From the NCBI GenBank assembly GCA_037974665.1, contig CM075783.1:13858762-13922761 (forward strand): 64,000 nt of DNA, given 5' to 3'. The stretch comes from Ehretia macrophylla. Its lineage: Eukaryota > Streptophyta > Magnoliopsida > Boraginales > Ehretiaceae. The notes below the pieces were generated by a model. That model was not told the DNA's origin. It saw only the letters and a list, made by a program, of their open reading frames with translations, and ran no database searches. The translations under genes were made by a program, and so were the position numbers. Shown piece by piece: positions 50,780 to 62,852 of the stretch. Positions within the stretch are counted from its first letter, which is position 1. Each line of letters opens with the position of its first letter.

Positions 50780-53164
50780 TTGGATAGTAAATGAATGTTT
50801 GTCGAGAAATCGACTAATCACCACCAATTGGGGAAACGCCCTCAGCGTCAAGTTCGCCGGTCTCCATGCAGTCAATCTCTGCCTCACCAACTCTGGTAAG
50901 TAAATCATCCCTTCGTACTCTAACAAGTTATCCCTGGAGTTAATGGCTCGACCAGTAATAAAAAACGTAGATCGGAGGCAATCCCATCCCCCTGCCCTGC
51001 CATACTTCCTTCTTGTCTATCTTTCTTTCCTACTTCCTACTTTAGTAGGAATGCGAACTAGGTTTTCTAAGTTCTAGAAGGAATCCAACCACCATAATGT
51101 CCCACCCACCACCAAAACGTCGTGATATGTCCTCGTTTTGGTTCTTTTCTCATAGAGCGAAAGCCGATCTCGTTGATTTCCCTGACTGTATATAATATGG
51201 CTGGCTTTGTAGCCCCCCCAACCCACTCTTTGTTTTGTTCCCGTCCAGCTTATCGAGTTATCGAGCTTGAGGAACTGTTTTCGTTCATCGAGGAGGCTAT
51301 GCAAGGGTATCCCTTCTTTAAATCCTTAAAGAGGAATTGGAATTCCATGTTCAACTAAGTCATTGATTGCTGGAGCCGAAGCCGTTAACGAGTCGAGCCT
51401 TTGTTTTGTCTTTAGGGTGGGAAACCCCTTTGAATAATAAAACCCTAAACGATGCTCTAGATTGGAACCCTAACTGGATAACTGGATGACTAGATGAATG
51501 GAGCTTTGATCCTGATCTCCCGATCTTACGGGTGACTGAGATGACTGGCTAATCACAACCAAAGAAAGTTTGCCGCTGAATTGGCTTTTTCTTGGGAAGT
51601 GAAGTTCGCGCTAGGCGAATGCTGACCAATAGACCTGAAAGAAGGCGGAAGAAGCCATTCATTTTAAAGAATGATGAGTCGAATGCTTTTAGCACTGGTT
51701 GACCGAAATAAATGGCTAAGGAAGCGAGTCGAGGGTTCACTCTTGGAAGTGTTGACAGGAGTGTGAGTCGAACGCCTTGCCGTAGCCCTCTATCTATTTT
51801 ACCTCTACCTTGAATTCTCTTCCAGCAATGGTCCTCATACACGTACTTCAAAGCTACAATCAATACTATAATTCAGGTTCAGCCAACAGCAGGGGACTTT
51901 TTCACAACAACAAAAAATTAGTACTACCCGAATCATCAAAAGAGGGGCACAAAGCGATCATCTTAACATTTATCAATTCACGGATTGAGTCTTTGGTCTT
52001 CGTAGTCAACATGCCCCTAATGCCTTACAGTCCGCTCTAAGGTAAGAACTTCCCGATCCTCATTCCGCTGAAATGAAACAGAAGTCTCTAAGCCGGATTT
52101 GATGTTTATTAGTCATTCCCGGTTGGGTTATCCATCCATTTCACCCAAAGAATAGTACATCTGGGAAAACGTATGAATGAAAGCTATGACACTGTAAGCT
52201 CATTTAGCTAAGAATTCATATGACATCTAAAGCGAGGGGGACTTCAGTCTCTTTATCTCATGTTAGAGGCTTTGATAGCAGCCTTGGAATGAAATAGACT
52301 TCCTTCCTGAACTAGATTAAAGACGCGTTCGAGTGGCCTAAGCTCCAAGACCACACAGGGTAGAAGTGAAGTTTCTATTGAATTGAGTCAGATCCTTTAT
52401 GAGCCCATGAAATTGAAAAGCATTTTTTAGAGGAAGATTAAATACCAGCGGATTTCCCTATTGATTAACCTCATCCAACCTCTGAAGCGGATAAGATCCA
52501 AAGAACTTCGTCTATACCAGCAGATGAAAGAGGAGCTTCTACGTGAACATTTCTAACAGTGGTTCCTCCTCCAACAGTCAAGTCACTAGCACTGGTTATT
52601 CCAGCAACAGCTCTTACTGTAAAAGAACTAGGACCGTCAACTCCAACTGTAGCAGCGGGAATGTCTTCACCACCAGATATTGCATTAAGAGCTTCTACTT
52701 CTATTGCATCAACGGTGGTTTATTGAACACTATCCCGATTTCGAACAAAAGTCTTCCTCTACATTACTCTCACCAACCGCGGATGTGGGACGGGACTTGC
52801 AGCGGCAAGGAGAAGAGATGCAGCGAGCACTCTAACAGTCCCAGCTCCTTCTCCAACTTTAGCAAATGAACCCCGTTCAAGCACAACAGAAAAGATCACC
52901 GTTTACGCCGCAACATGTCCGATTGCGAGAGAAAAGGGGGTTTAACAAATGGTGGGCCACAAAAGGACTCTCTTCTCTTGAGATCCTTCTTTCTGTGCTT
53001 TCGCTTTAACTCCACCCGAGCAAACCGTACTTACTACTTTGTTTAATTCTCCCACCTTATCTTATCTAAGTAAATACGGAACTCTGCCCTTTCCACTTCA
53101 CAAGAATGGGAATCGCCCCATAAGATTGTGCGTCGATTTAGCAAACCAATTCTTAAAGAAGCCC
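50780..53164. other. Non-coding DNA with one coding-like frame
   Basis: No gene was recognised. The minus strand 52471-52719 is an 82-codon open frame without ATG (see findings). The plus-strand frame 52543-52869 is its antisense and is Ser/Asn-rich. Confidence 0.5.
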
Positions 53165-53236
53165 GTCTCAATAGCTCAGTGGTAGAGCAGTCAATGATTA
53201 ACTGACTGGTCATAGGTTCAATTCCTACTTGATAAG
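53165..53236 (+). pseudogene. trnN: trnN-like remnant (plastid type)
   Basis: TAGCTCAGTGGTAGAGC, then ATTAAC in the anticodon loop, TTGGTC-like GGTCATAGGTTCAATTCCTAC and TTG follow plastid trnN-GUU closely over about 72 bases. The acceptor stem (GTCTCAA against TTGATAA) has two mismatches, the anticodon reads ATT instead of GTT, and the anticodon stem has a mismatch. It is probably a decayed plastid-derived copy. Confidence 0.72.
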
Positions 53237-56200
53237 AAATGAATTAAAGAATTAGAAAAAAGGCTTCTTTGCCTTGGAAAAGATCAGACTCTTTTTTCCT
53301 TCAAAATAGGTAATGCCGATAGTGGCAAGGAGTTTTTTCTTAAAGAAGATCTGCTACGCTTATGCCTGATAACTTGAAAACTATGGTTATTACAGACGGT
53401 GAAATCGCTGCTTCTTTTTCTCTTCCTCCCCTCGACCTCGCGCGACTTCTCTCCCTTTATTTAGAGAACCGAGTGAACGTAGAATCCTAAGCAGCCTTTC
53501 GGCTAGCACGTGGAATCTTCTTCTTTTAAGATAGAACCAAACAAGAGCCGTTTTCCTTTGAACCCTATTCATGTGAAAAAGAAGAATAAGCGGTCTTTGG
53601 TCTTCAGTTAAATGACATGGATCCCTTTAATAAGAAGTAAACTAGAATCACTCTACCTTGACCCCCGAGGGGAGACAACTCAACTCAATAGATAGAGTAA
53701 GTATCCTATTGGCTAGGGGTCAGGAACGGTAATAAGGCTAACGTTCGACTAGTAGCTTTCACGTGGCGAATCGGTATGTATGAAGTTTCTGTGATCACTT
53801 TACGGCATTCTATAAGCTTTCTTTTTCACCGGACAGAGCGAGAACTGCTCAGCTTGCTTGCTTTCTGGAGAGAGGTTTAAATCCTGGCTAACTAAGAGAT
53901 AGAGTCATCCTTTCTCTTCTCTTTCTGACCTTTGTAGATTCGCTCTGAAAATAAGCAGATACAGAATGGCTTAAGTCGAACTAGTCCGGTATCGACTTGG
54001 ATGTGTTAATATAATCATCCTAACCCATTCCCATTTACAAGAGTGTTATGAGGTATTTCGCTTAGCTCAGAAGGATTCAACAAAGAGCAGTGATACACTT
54101 ACCCAAAACAACTTAAGGGATAGTGAGCTTGGACGACACTAGGGAAGAAATTCCAGTTTTTTTCCAAAAGCATGTCCTTCTAGTCGATTTTATCTCCCTT
54201 TCTTTTCTATCAACGAGGTCAGTCCAGAGTGCTTACACTATTGACGAGGGACTAGGCTCCTAATAACAAACTCAACTGGTCTATTCTCTCTGTAAGAAAA
54301 GGTAAACCTAAAGGGATTTGTATTCCTTCTTAAGCGATCCAGGTCTTTGTGGGATTGGCCTCATTGGATTTGGTTGAACATGATTTTGGAAATGATCCTT
54401 CCAGGAAATTAAATAAGCTGATCGATCGAAAAGCGTTCCCTACGCATTAAATAATAATAACAATGTTTATCCAATAGCAAACCCTGTTTGATTTTGAAAC
54501 CTTCTACTAGATTTAGATTCAAGATTAAAGCCTGTCTCCACCAGAATTTGAAGTTTTTCACTTGAACAGAAGGCGCAGCTTGGTTAGACCCAAGATCGAT
54601 AAGCTCGAGTCCCTCAAAGAGGGCAAGGCCTTGGGTTTCAACCGGGTTCGCAACTAGGATAGCTTCCTCAACCCGAAGGACCAGGAAGATCGTTAGACCT
54701 AAGTTTACACGGGCCTCCATCGTTTAACACAGACCCACGAGTTGCCGTTGCCACCGAACCAGCTTTACAACCAGCCTCCAATAGCAGGTCAAACTAATTT
54801 ATCCGATAGACATGCAAGCTTCTTCGTCTTCAGAATCCTTGCAGTATCTTCCCCCTCCTCACCGATGCTATTTCCTATAGTTGAGACAGATATCCGATAC
54901 CTGATGTAGCGAGCTAACCTATCATCTAGGCAGTCCAGTTCTTGCTGGTATTGGCCCTTTCTTCGGAGATGGGATGAGGGACTGGAGTGGGTAGGGCTTC
55001 TTTTCCAAAAGAGGTCTCTGTCTTCGAGATGAGACTGGGCAGGCGCATTTGGCATCTCCTAGAAATGGGAATGACTCCTCAATTTGGGCATCCACTCAAA
55101 TTCAAGCTGTGGCAGTTGCTCCAACTAATCCTTACTTTTTGCGGTCTTTCCTACGATAGCTAGAAAGAGCTACTTTTTCGAGTTGGGTGGGGGGTCGAGC
55201 CCTTTCCTATATCTATGTTTGGAAGACAATCCCTACCACTTTAGGAAATGAAGGTTCGATCAAAGGGTTCATCAGTGGATAATGAAGAAAGTACTGAACA
55301 GAGCATGGGAGGCTTCCATGGCGTATAGAATAACATAGGGTAGAGTGAAAGGTTGCTTGCAATCCCCGAAAAGCCAAGCCACTGATGCTACTGCTGCTAA
55401 ATCAGCCAATGGAGTGCAACGTTACCGGGGCATTCTGTCGGTTTTAAGCCTTCCGCAACTAGCAAAGAAAGACCGTTTTGAGCAGCAGTCACGCTTATAG
55501 CAAGCAAAAAAGATAGGGTAAAGGGGCCAAACGGCGGGAAAGCCAAGTGTTCTTTATAGAGTCGGAGAGCTAGTAGAGCTCAAAGGGTTCTTCCTGTGAC
55601 CGCCTTTCCTACCAAAAAGCTAAGCCACCGGGTTTTTTCTAGACTAGACCTTCGGGATTTTTTTAGGATTCATACATGCCAGTCGAAGAATCTGCTCCAG
55701 AGCTACTACTCCGCCTAGCCTATCTTCCTGCCCGCCCCGATTGTATGAAGAAATCACTGCACTCGTCCCCTGTTGCAGACAGACTGGCTTAAATACAGGG
55801 GCAAGATCGTTCACTCCTTGCGTAAGGAGACTACTTAAAGTGAAGTCGGAACTCGGGCTGGCTGAGCGAATATTCAAGTTGACAGCGCAATGGTGCGTAT
55901 CCAATCTCTCCAATAAGAAGGATTCTTCCTCATACAAGAATGAACCTATCCTTGCCCAGCTCATCTCACGGGAGGACACTATTGAGCCTAGCACTTCAAT
56001 ATACTCTAAAAGAGGCATTTCATATCTATCTCTCGTGCTAACAGGAGCCAACTACGTCATCATACAATTGACATTGCCTTCACATGACGTTTACGTAAAT
56101 AAGTATCGACGAAAAGGTGCATTGATGCCACGGTCCTACTGAAGTTCTCTACAGGCTAGCGTACTACAGGGAAAGGAAGAAGTGGTTGTCTCAGTTATTT

Positions 56201-57880
56201 CCCCAATTGGCGGATCCGAGAATAGAAGACCATTCATTTTGTATTTCTTTCAGGCCCTATGACTTCGATTCAATCATTCATGTGAAAAAGAGGGCATGCC
56301 ACTATCATGCTCGCTTGGATGGGACATTTCCCCTGTTAACTCTATTTTAGATCGGCGCCGCCTAATGCATGAAAGGGGAAGGCGGAGCAAAAAAGACATT
56401 CAGGATTCAACCAATTGCAAGAGGAAGAGTGGAAAGCATCCTAAAGAGGGGACGCAGCGCTACCGCTTGATGGCTATGCGCCTTAGTACGAGCGATATCG
56501 CCTTCCTCAGCGTCGTCCTAAGCTAGCTCACTTTCTTTGGGTCACGACTGAAAGGTATTTAGTTAATGACCCGTAAGCGAAGGACGCTTCAATCAAAAAA
56601 AAAAAAAGCCGGTTTTTTTGGTAGGCCAACAAGGCAAGGACTGGAAAAGAGCAAAGATTTTAGATGATAAGGCAGCCCCAAAGTAGGTACATCAAAAAGT
56701 TGATTCAGTTAGTTAAAACTCTGAGGATGACCTGTTGACTATCTTGTTAGTCTTCCGGTAGGAATACCAAAAATCTTTCATGATGAGTGCCAAAGACTCA
56801 AAAGCTCATGCACGATCTACTGATCAAATAGCATAGCATCACCACGTTCAGGGACAGGCTTTCTCCCCAAAGCATTCTTTTGCTTGCTCGCCATAACACA
56901 AGCTAATCACATTGTGATGTCGAGCACTTTGGAGGAAGTGTGGTTAACAAATTCTTAAGTGCTTAAAGCAAGATTCGAAACTTTAGTTAAGGTTATCGTT
57001 TCATCCACCCTTTCTCTTTCGAAAGAGGGTCTTGGTCTGTGTTGGTGGTATCAGGAGCTTAGTTAGGTGGAGGGCTATATGCCAGACCATCAAAAGGGTG
57101 AAAGCGTGGAATAGAGTGAAGTCTTTCCATTTTCTCATTTATCCAATCGTCCAGTAGCTAAGATCAGATATCGAGATTCAAAGCCCAGATCAAGGGTATC
57201 TCTTTCTGATGCGGATTCCTATGTTTAATAATTTAGGATTCCTGGAACTCAAATATAACGTAAAGGAAATCCATCCTTTAGAGTCTATTCAAGATCACTT
57301 TTTATATTAATAGAGTCGAAAGCCCAACCTTTCTCGACCTTCACTTAGCTATCTCGCGCTATTGCTTACTTAGCTATGCTTCTCACACTTAGCTTGTTTG
57401 GCCCTATCCCACCAGCCACCAAACAGATGAAGAGAATGAGCCATACCAGACCTAGCGAATAAAGTTCCACACAGACTACTCGATGAAGCTTTCTTTCTCG
57501 TATCAAAGACAATTGACAAAGAGATGGATGTCTCACTTGAAGCTTATAGTTCCATGTGTCAGTCAAGCGAGAGGGTTAGATCAAGGTGGCAAAGTGGAAG
57601 GAAGCATAGGAGGAAATGAAAGCCAGTTCCTTATTAAAGCATTTTGTCGATTACTACGCCCTTCCTTCTCTCTGGGTGCCTAGGTATCCACCGTAAGCCT
57701 TTCCACTCTCCATCTTTTCCAACACTATTCCCGATGCCTATATCCATCATTCTGACACAGTGAATGTCCTTCTATTATGATAATAATCAGTATTTGTTAG
57801 TCCTAAAAGAGTAGGGGAGTGAGCTATGAGTCCGTTCCCTCACTCCCGCTAGAATCGAGACTTTAATGTCTTACCATTCT
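53237..57880. other. Non-coding DNA
   Basis: No gene was recognised. Two overlapping antisense frames, minus 55644-56051 (135 codons) and plus 55741-56142 (133 codons), are among the longest in this part but neither has a known domain, and at most one can be real. The minus frame 54409-54720 (103 codons) is likewise unassigned. A poly-A run at about 56597-56609 is followed by GCCGG and a T run. Confidence 0.5.
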
Positions 57881-57923
57881 GGACCCATGCTCTTGGGTCC
57901 CTTCACTCTTAGATTGAATGACA
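57881..57923 (+). repeat. 43-nt hairpin-bearing repeat, copy 1
   Basis: GGACCCA...TGGGTCC forms a 7-pair stem, followed by CTTCACTCTTAGATTGAATGACA. It matches 59285-59327 with four mismatches, three of them in the hairpin loop. Confidence 0.88.
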
Positions 57924-59284
57924 AAAATGGTACTCTCAATCGCCGAGGGTGCAAGAAGAAAGAAGTTAGGGGAGTGCCCTATCTACCAAGAGGCTGCAGG
58001 CCAACTCGAAAAAGAAGAGACTTCATCATACACACCCATGAGGGTACTCGCTATAGGAATGAGAAGGCGAGATAAGCACTACTCAACTAAGTCAATCCGA
58101 AAAGTTAGTAAGTGCATAACTCTTTCTTCTCTCGTAAGTGAATTGAGGAAATCCTTTTCATAGGCTAAGAAAGTCAGTTCAGTAGTTGCCTCCATTGTGA
58201 ATGAAGCTTTTGGAAGCACCGTTTTGAAGCAAGAAGGTCCAAAGGGGCTTTCATAGGCTTATTATGAGGCTTGTACTTCTCTCTTGTTAGGTATTGGGGT
58301 ATAATCACTTTTTGATTGAGGATGCCCAGACACGAAACAGGGGAACTCTCGCTAGAATCAGGAGCTTTATAGACTAAAGTAAGGAAAGCAACCAAGAGGC
58401 CGAGAAAGCCAAGGGTTCTATAGATATAGGCACCAACTAAAGTCGTGGTGTGCTAGGCTAAAGGAACGAAAAAAAAAGCTGATAACGTCGCTTAAAAGGG
58501 CCTGATGAAAGGCCCCTGACTGATCTCCAAGACCAACTAGCTACCCGAAATAAAGGAGCAAAAATGCACTTTTTCAAGGAGTCAAGCTTCTTGCTAAGCC
58601 AAGCACCGGTACAAGAAACTAGAGCACTACTTTGAACTTTTCTTATAGTGAAAGTTCCTTAGTTTGGGTCACTTCTTTCCTTACACCTTAGGCTAGGATA
58701 ACTTATGATTCCTCGGGTGGACGTAACCGTCCTTTTCCCTACTTACTACAGTGAATCAAAGTAGGTACTCTGAGTCTGAAGAAACCGTAATCCACACCTT
58801 GAAAAAAAAGGGAACGATGAAGTTAGCCTAGCCTCGGTCTCTCTTCCCTTTCATCTGCTATTCCTATTCCTTCTTGCCTGTACTTTTATGCTTGCCTGGA
58901 AGGAATGGGCAGACAACAAGAAATAAGGATTTCTAATAAGAGAATAGAAGAAAGGCGCATCTCTAGCCAAAGACCGGAATTCCAGCTCTTCCCTGCTCAC
59001 TCTTGTCGGAGAATACCGGGTTATTTAAATCTTCCTATCAATCTATTCCTTCAAAGTCCTCCCATTACTTAGAGTTCTTGCCATTGGTTATCTTATTGAC
59101 TGTTCTATAAAAAAACCTTATTAATATCCTCTCCTTATCAGTCGAGTTACTTCATACCTTGTTCTATCAAACAAGCTTGTAAACACCTTTTTTCACCGCT
59201 GAGAAAGGTTAATCAACTCGATCAAGCACGGCGTTGGTGCAACTACTATATGATGAATAAGTCCACCACATCCTCAAACGTTCG
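57924..59284. other. Non-coding DNA between the two hairpin repeats
   Basis: No recognised gene or RNA. The small frames at 57918-58163 (plus) and 58174-58395 (minus) have no known relatives that I can see. Confidence 0.5.
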
Positions 59285-59327
59285 GGACCCATGCCTCTGG
59301 GTCCCTTCACTCTTAGATTCAATGACA
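59285..59327 (+). repeat. 43-nt hairpin-bearing repeat, copy 2
   Basis: Same orientation as 57881-57923. The stem GGACCCA/TGGGTCC is kept exactly, while the loop differs (TGCTCT versus TGCCTC type). Confidence 0.88.
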
Positions 59328-59663
59328 TAAAGGTCTCATTCTAACCTTTTGCATGGCGCCACCATAAAGCGATAGCGAGACATGAGTCGAACTAGGGCTG
59401 AAAGAATGTGATTTTTTCATGCTAAAAAAGCTTAGTAAACTGGTCTTCTGAATTCCCTATACTTTTCCCTCACTTACCTGGATCAGTGGATTATCCTGAT
59501 TCAACAAGATTCGGCTTTGTATGAAGTGTATGTGGATTACTAAGCCGCGATCAATATCTTAGGATCTAGCTAGATAAGACTTATTACACCCTGAAAAACG
59601 ACAGAACGAGACCCTTTTATGAGGAAATAGTTTTAGTCACTTTTGAAAAAGATCTTGCGAAGA

Positions 59664-59681
59664 GCATCACTGAGGTGATGC
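59664..59681. other. Short perfect stem-loop
   Basis: GCATCAC and GTGATGC pair over a four-base loop (TGAG). No function can be assigned. Confidence 0.6.
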
Positions 59682-62624
59682 ACGAAAGACTTGAATCACG
59701 TAGATTATGCCTACTGTCGGCTATTGATGAAGATAGAGTCAATTTACTTAACCAAAGCCATACCTGAGTGACTTAGGAAATGATTTTATCTTACCTTTCT
59801 ACCAAAGCTTTACCGCCGTCTCTATAGTATAGGGGTATCAATGTTCGTTCCACCCTTTTGTATTGTAATTGTTAAGTTGACACGCTGGAACACACGTTAC
59901 ACTTATGTCCTGCATTTTTTTGATCGATGGATATAATTAAACTAAGATAGGTCCTTTTCGGAGAATTCATCTTTTTTAGCTTGACTAATCGTGTAGCAAG
60001 GAGGTAGGCTTAGGGAAGAAGAAAGAGAAGATGCGACTGCTTGAGAAGCTGTTGGGAGTTAGGAGGAATGCACTCTTAAAAAAATGGCACTAGTAGTAAT
60101 AAAGAGGCTTAGCAATCATTCGAAAGTAAAGGACTTATGCTTAGTTAAGACTAACTTTCTTTTATTAAGCGGTAGGAAAATTCCTTTTTTCGGGAAGTCC
60201 AGACATGAATAAAGCAATGAAGGAAGCGTAGCGAATAAATTTAGATATCGAGTCTACTGCCCTAGACTACATGGATCGAACGAGAAGAAAAGCAGCCAAC
60301 TCTCTCCCTAAAGGGAGTTTCAGTTCTCTTAGGGTTAATATAAGCCCTTTTTCGAGTCTTTTAGCTTAGCCAAAGTTCTCTCTTATAGTACGTGTAAACT
60401 CCTGCCCTAGAAAGGGCTTTCTCCCTCAATCAAGGTTGTTCAGAAAGTGCTTAGGTTCGGTTAAATACGGGATGGACGGCGCAGGCATGGATGAATTGTT
60501 TATAGTAAGGTAGAAGCTCTGTCTCCGTCCCTTCCCCTCTTTATTCCTCCGTACTTTTAGCTGCAACGACAACAAACGCATGAACAATGCCAGATCAAGG
60601 AAAATTAGGACCCCAATACTCGCAAGGACTACTGACTTGAGGGTGAGAACTACACACTTTGTTTACGAAAGTCTCTTTGACTACTTGTAAAAGTAAGCGT
60701 ATATCAAGTATGATAAGTACATTTTCTTACTTAATGGATGAATCTGATTAACTTAATGAACCACAAGTAGCTGACTCTCGGCATTGAGTTCTCACTCCTT
60801 TCAGCAACAATGCTTACTTCTATGACACCACCCCCGGTACCGGTTAGGAGAGCTACTTTGTGCCTACTTCTCTTCCTGAAAGTCCCAGAGCTGATGAAAT
60901 AGCTTTTTTGTCTTCTGATTCACTTCTATCTGCACCTGACACCAGCAAGGGAAAGAGATTTCTTACTCATAGATTAACAAGGCAAGAGCAAGACAGTCAG
61001 AAAGGCAAGTCTGATCTTAGAATCTAAGACATAGCATCGTATATAAATAGGAGAAAGACTTCTCTTATAAGAGCTAGTTTCCCACAAGCGTCGCAACTCG
61101 AGCAGAGGTTCCGTTCCGGAGTGAACCCGCTATTCACTCATTCAGGGAATGGTGGCAGGGACGAAAGAAAGGGTCCCACCCAAGTGCAACCATACTAGCA
61201 GGAAATGAAATGAAAGCAGAAATGGATCTGTGTCACTTTGTCACTGTCTGTATGCTTGTCTTCAAGAATCAATCAACCAAAGAAGCAATCAACAAATCAA
61301 GTTGAGGTCTCAAAGTCTATCCTGTCTTCTTTCGTTTCGACCCTGATGTATGAGATGAGGAATCCCTCATAGCTAGATTCATCAGTTGCTTAGAAACTAG
61401 GAACTGGATGAGGGGAAGAGATGAGAATAGGCCTCGTCCATTCCATTACGACATTCTCTTCTTGATCACCGGATATTGATAGAAAAATAGTCATGCCAAA
61501 AGAAAGATGAAGGGGGAGCCAGCGGCAAGGGTTAGATTGACCTTAGGCTTAATGCCCCCAACGAGCACAGTCAGAAAGAAGAGAAGGCCTTTGGGCAACT
61601 CGATAGGAATCAGAGGATAAATCGACTATCATTGTCGTTCTAACCGTTGTTAGAAGACGTGAAGTGAGGGCGTGGTTCAAGTCACATCGTATGCTCGTCT
61701 TCATAAAGGTTTGACTTTTCTTGTTTGTTGCCAAAGAAAGATGGCCGGGTAAGGGTTGGAACCCTATGGACTGATAGGATGAGAAGTAGTCGGGCATCTC
61801 CAGAAATTGGCATTGTTTCAGGTACTGTTTTGCTTATCTATAAGGTTTTTAGTAATATATGAGCGGAAAGCTTGCCATAGACAACCTATTACCAACCTCG
61901 ATGCATAGTAGATAGAGTAGAGTCAACTGACTTGAACCATGAAAGATGGACAAGCCGATTAGATAGACCTGATGTCAGCTAGGTCAGCTTGGATAAGGTT
62001 CGAGTTTTGCTGACGCCCTTCACTTCTTTAGTACTGGTAGGATTGGTCTACCAGCTCCACTCATACAAGTCAATCGAGTTCCAGTCGAGATAGAAAGTAC
62101 TGGCTCACCGGCGATCATACCATTGAATAGGTTTCCCATAACCCGTACATAAATCGGTGCAGGGATCATGGTTCCAAGTCAGTTCTCGTTGTGGAAGCGA
62201 GTGTCTTGCTTTATCTTTCCAGTAACGCTTTTCCCCTTACCTTTCTCCCCCCACTTTGTAAATAGCAGGAAATTTTGGATTTGTCTAGCTTACCTATGTT
62301 CACTTCTTTTTTCGAAATAGAGGCAGAGGAAAAGCCGACCCCGACTTTCGAAGTTGCTAGCACTATCTCTCCTTTGCTCCAAGGGAATCTTGTCCATCAA
62401 TCCGAAGATAGAAGCACAGCACACCAAGCTAATCTCACTAGTTTTTTAGCATTCTCTTTTTTCTTGCTTTCCTGGTTTGTACTTTACAGACTCGGGTCAG
62501 GTCAGGCTTAACCTTATTCCCGTCAGTTCCGTCACTCTCTTTTCTTTCAATGGCATCCGCTTTCAATTAATTCAGAAAGGGATTGATTGGGATTCATCGA
62601 CATCTGAGATTCATTTTGAAACCT
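59682..62624. other. Non-coding DNA
   Basis: No gene or RNA was recognised. Small frames such as minus 61549-61797 and plus 62275-62511 have no known family. Confidence 0.5.
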
Positions 62625-62852
62625 ATGGCAGATCCTCCTCAGTCCTCGAGACAATCTGTTCCAACTCCAAACCCTACAGTTGAAGAAGTGAATGACGATT
62701 CTCCTGAACAAACTAGTGACAGCTCCTAAACTACGGACCTAGATCCAGCGCCAACCGATCTAGTTGCTTTGGCCGGGCCAACCATTGATCTATTCGACCA
62801 TGTTCTAACTATTTTTCCTCAAGAGATGACGACTTCTAGTGTGGTGATTTGA
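62625..62852 (+). pseudogene. Possible broken coding fragment, Pro/Ser/Asp-rich
   Basis: From ATG 62625 a frame reads MADPPQSSRQ, then an acidic Ser/Thr/Pro-rich stretch. A TAA at 62727-62729 interrupts it, and it continues to TGA at 62850-62852. The composition (D, E, P, S, T) is more protein-like than the neighbouring frames and recalls the N-terminal part of plant nuclear proteins or gag-like proteins, but I cannot name a family. It may be chance. Confidence 0.3.
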
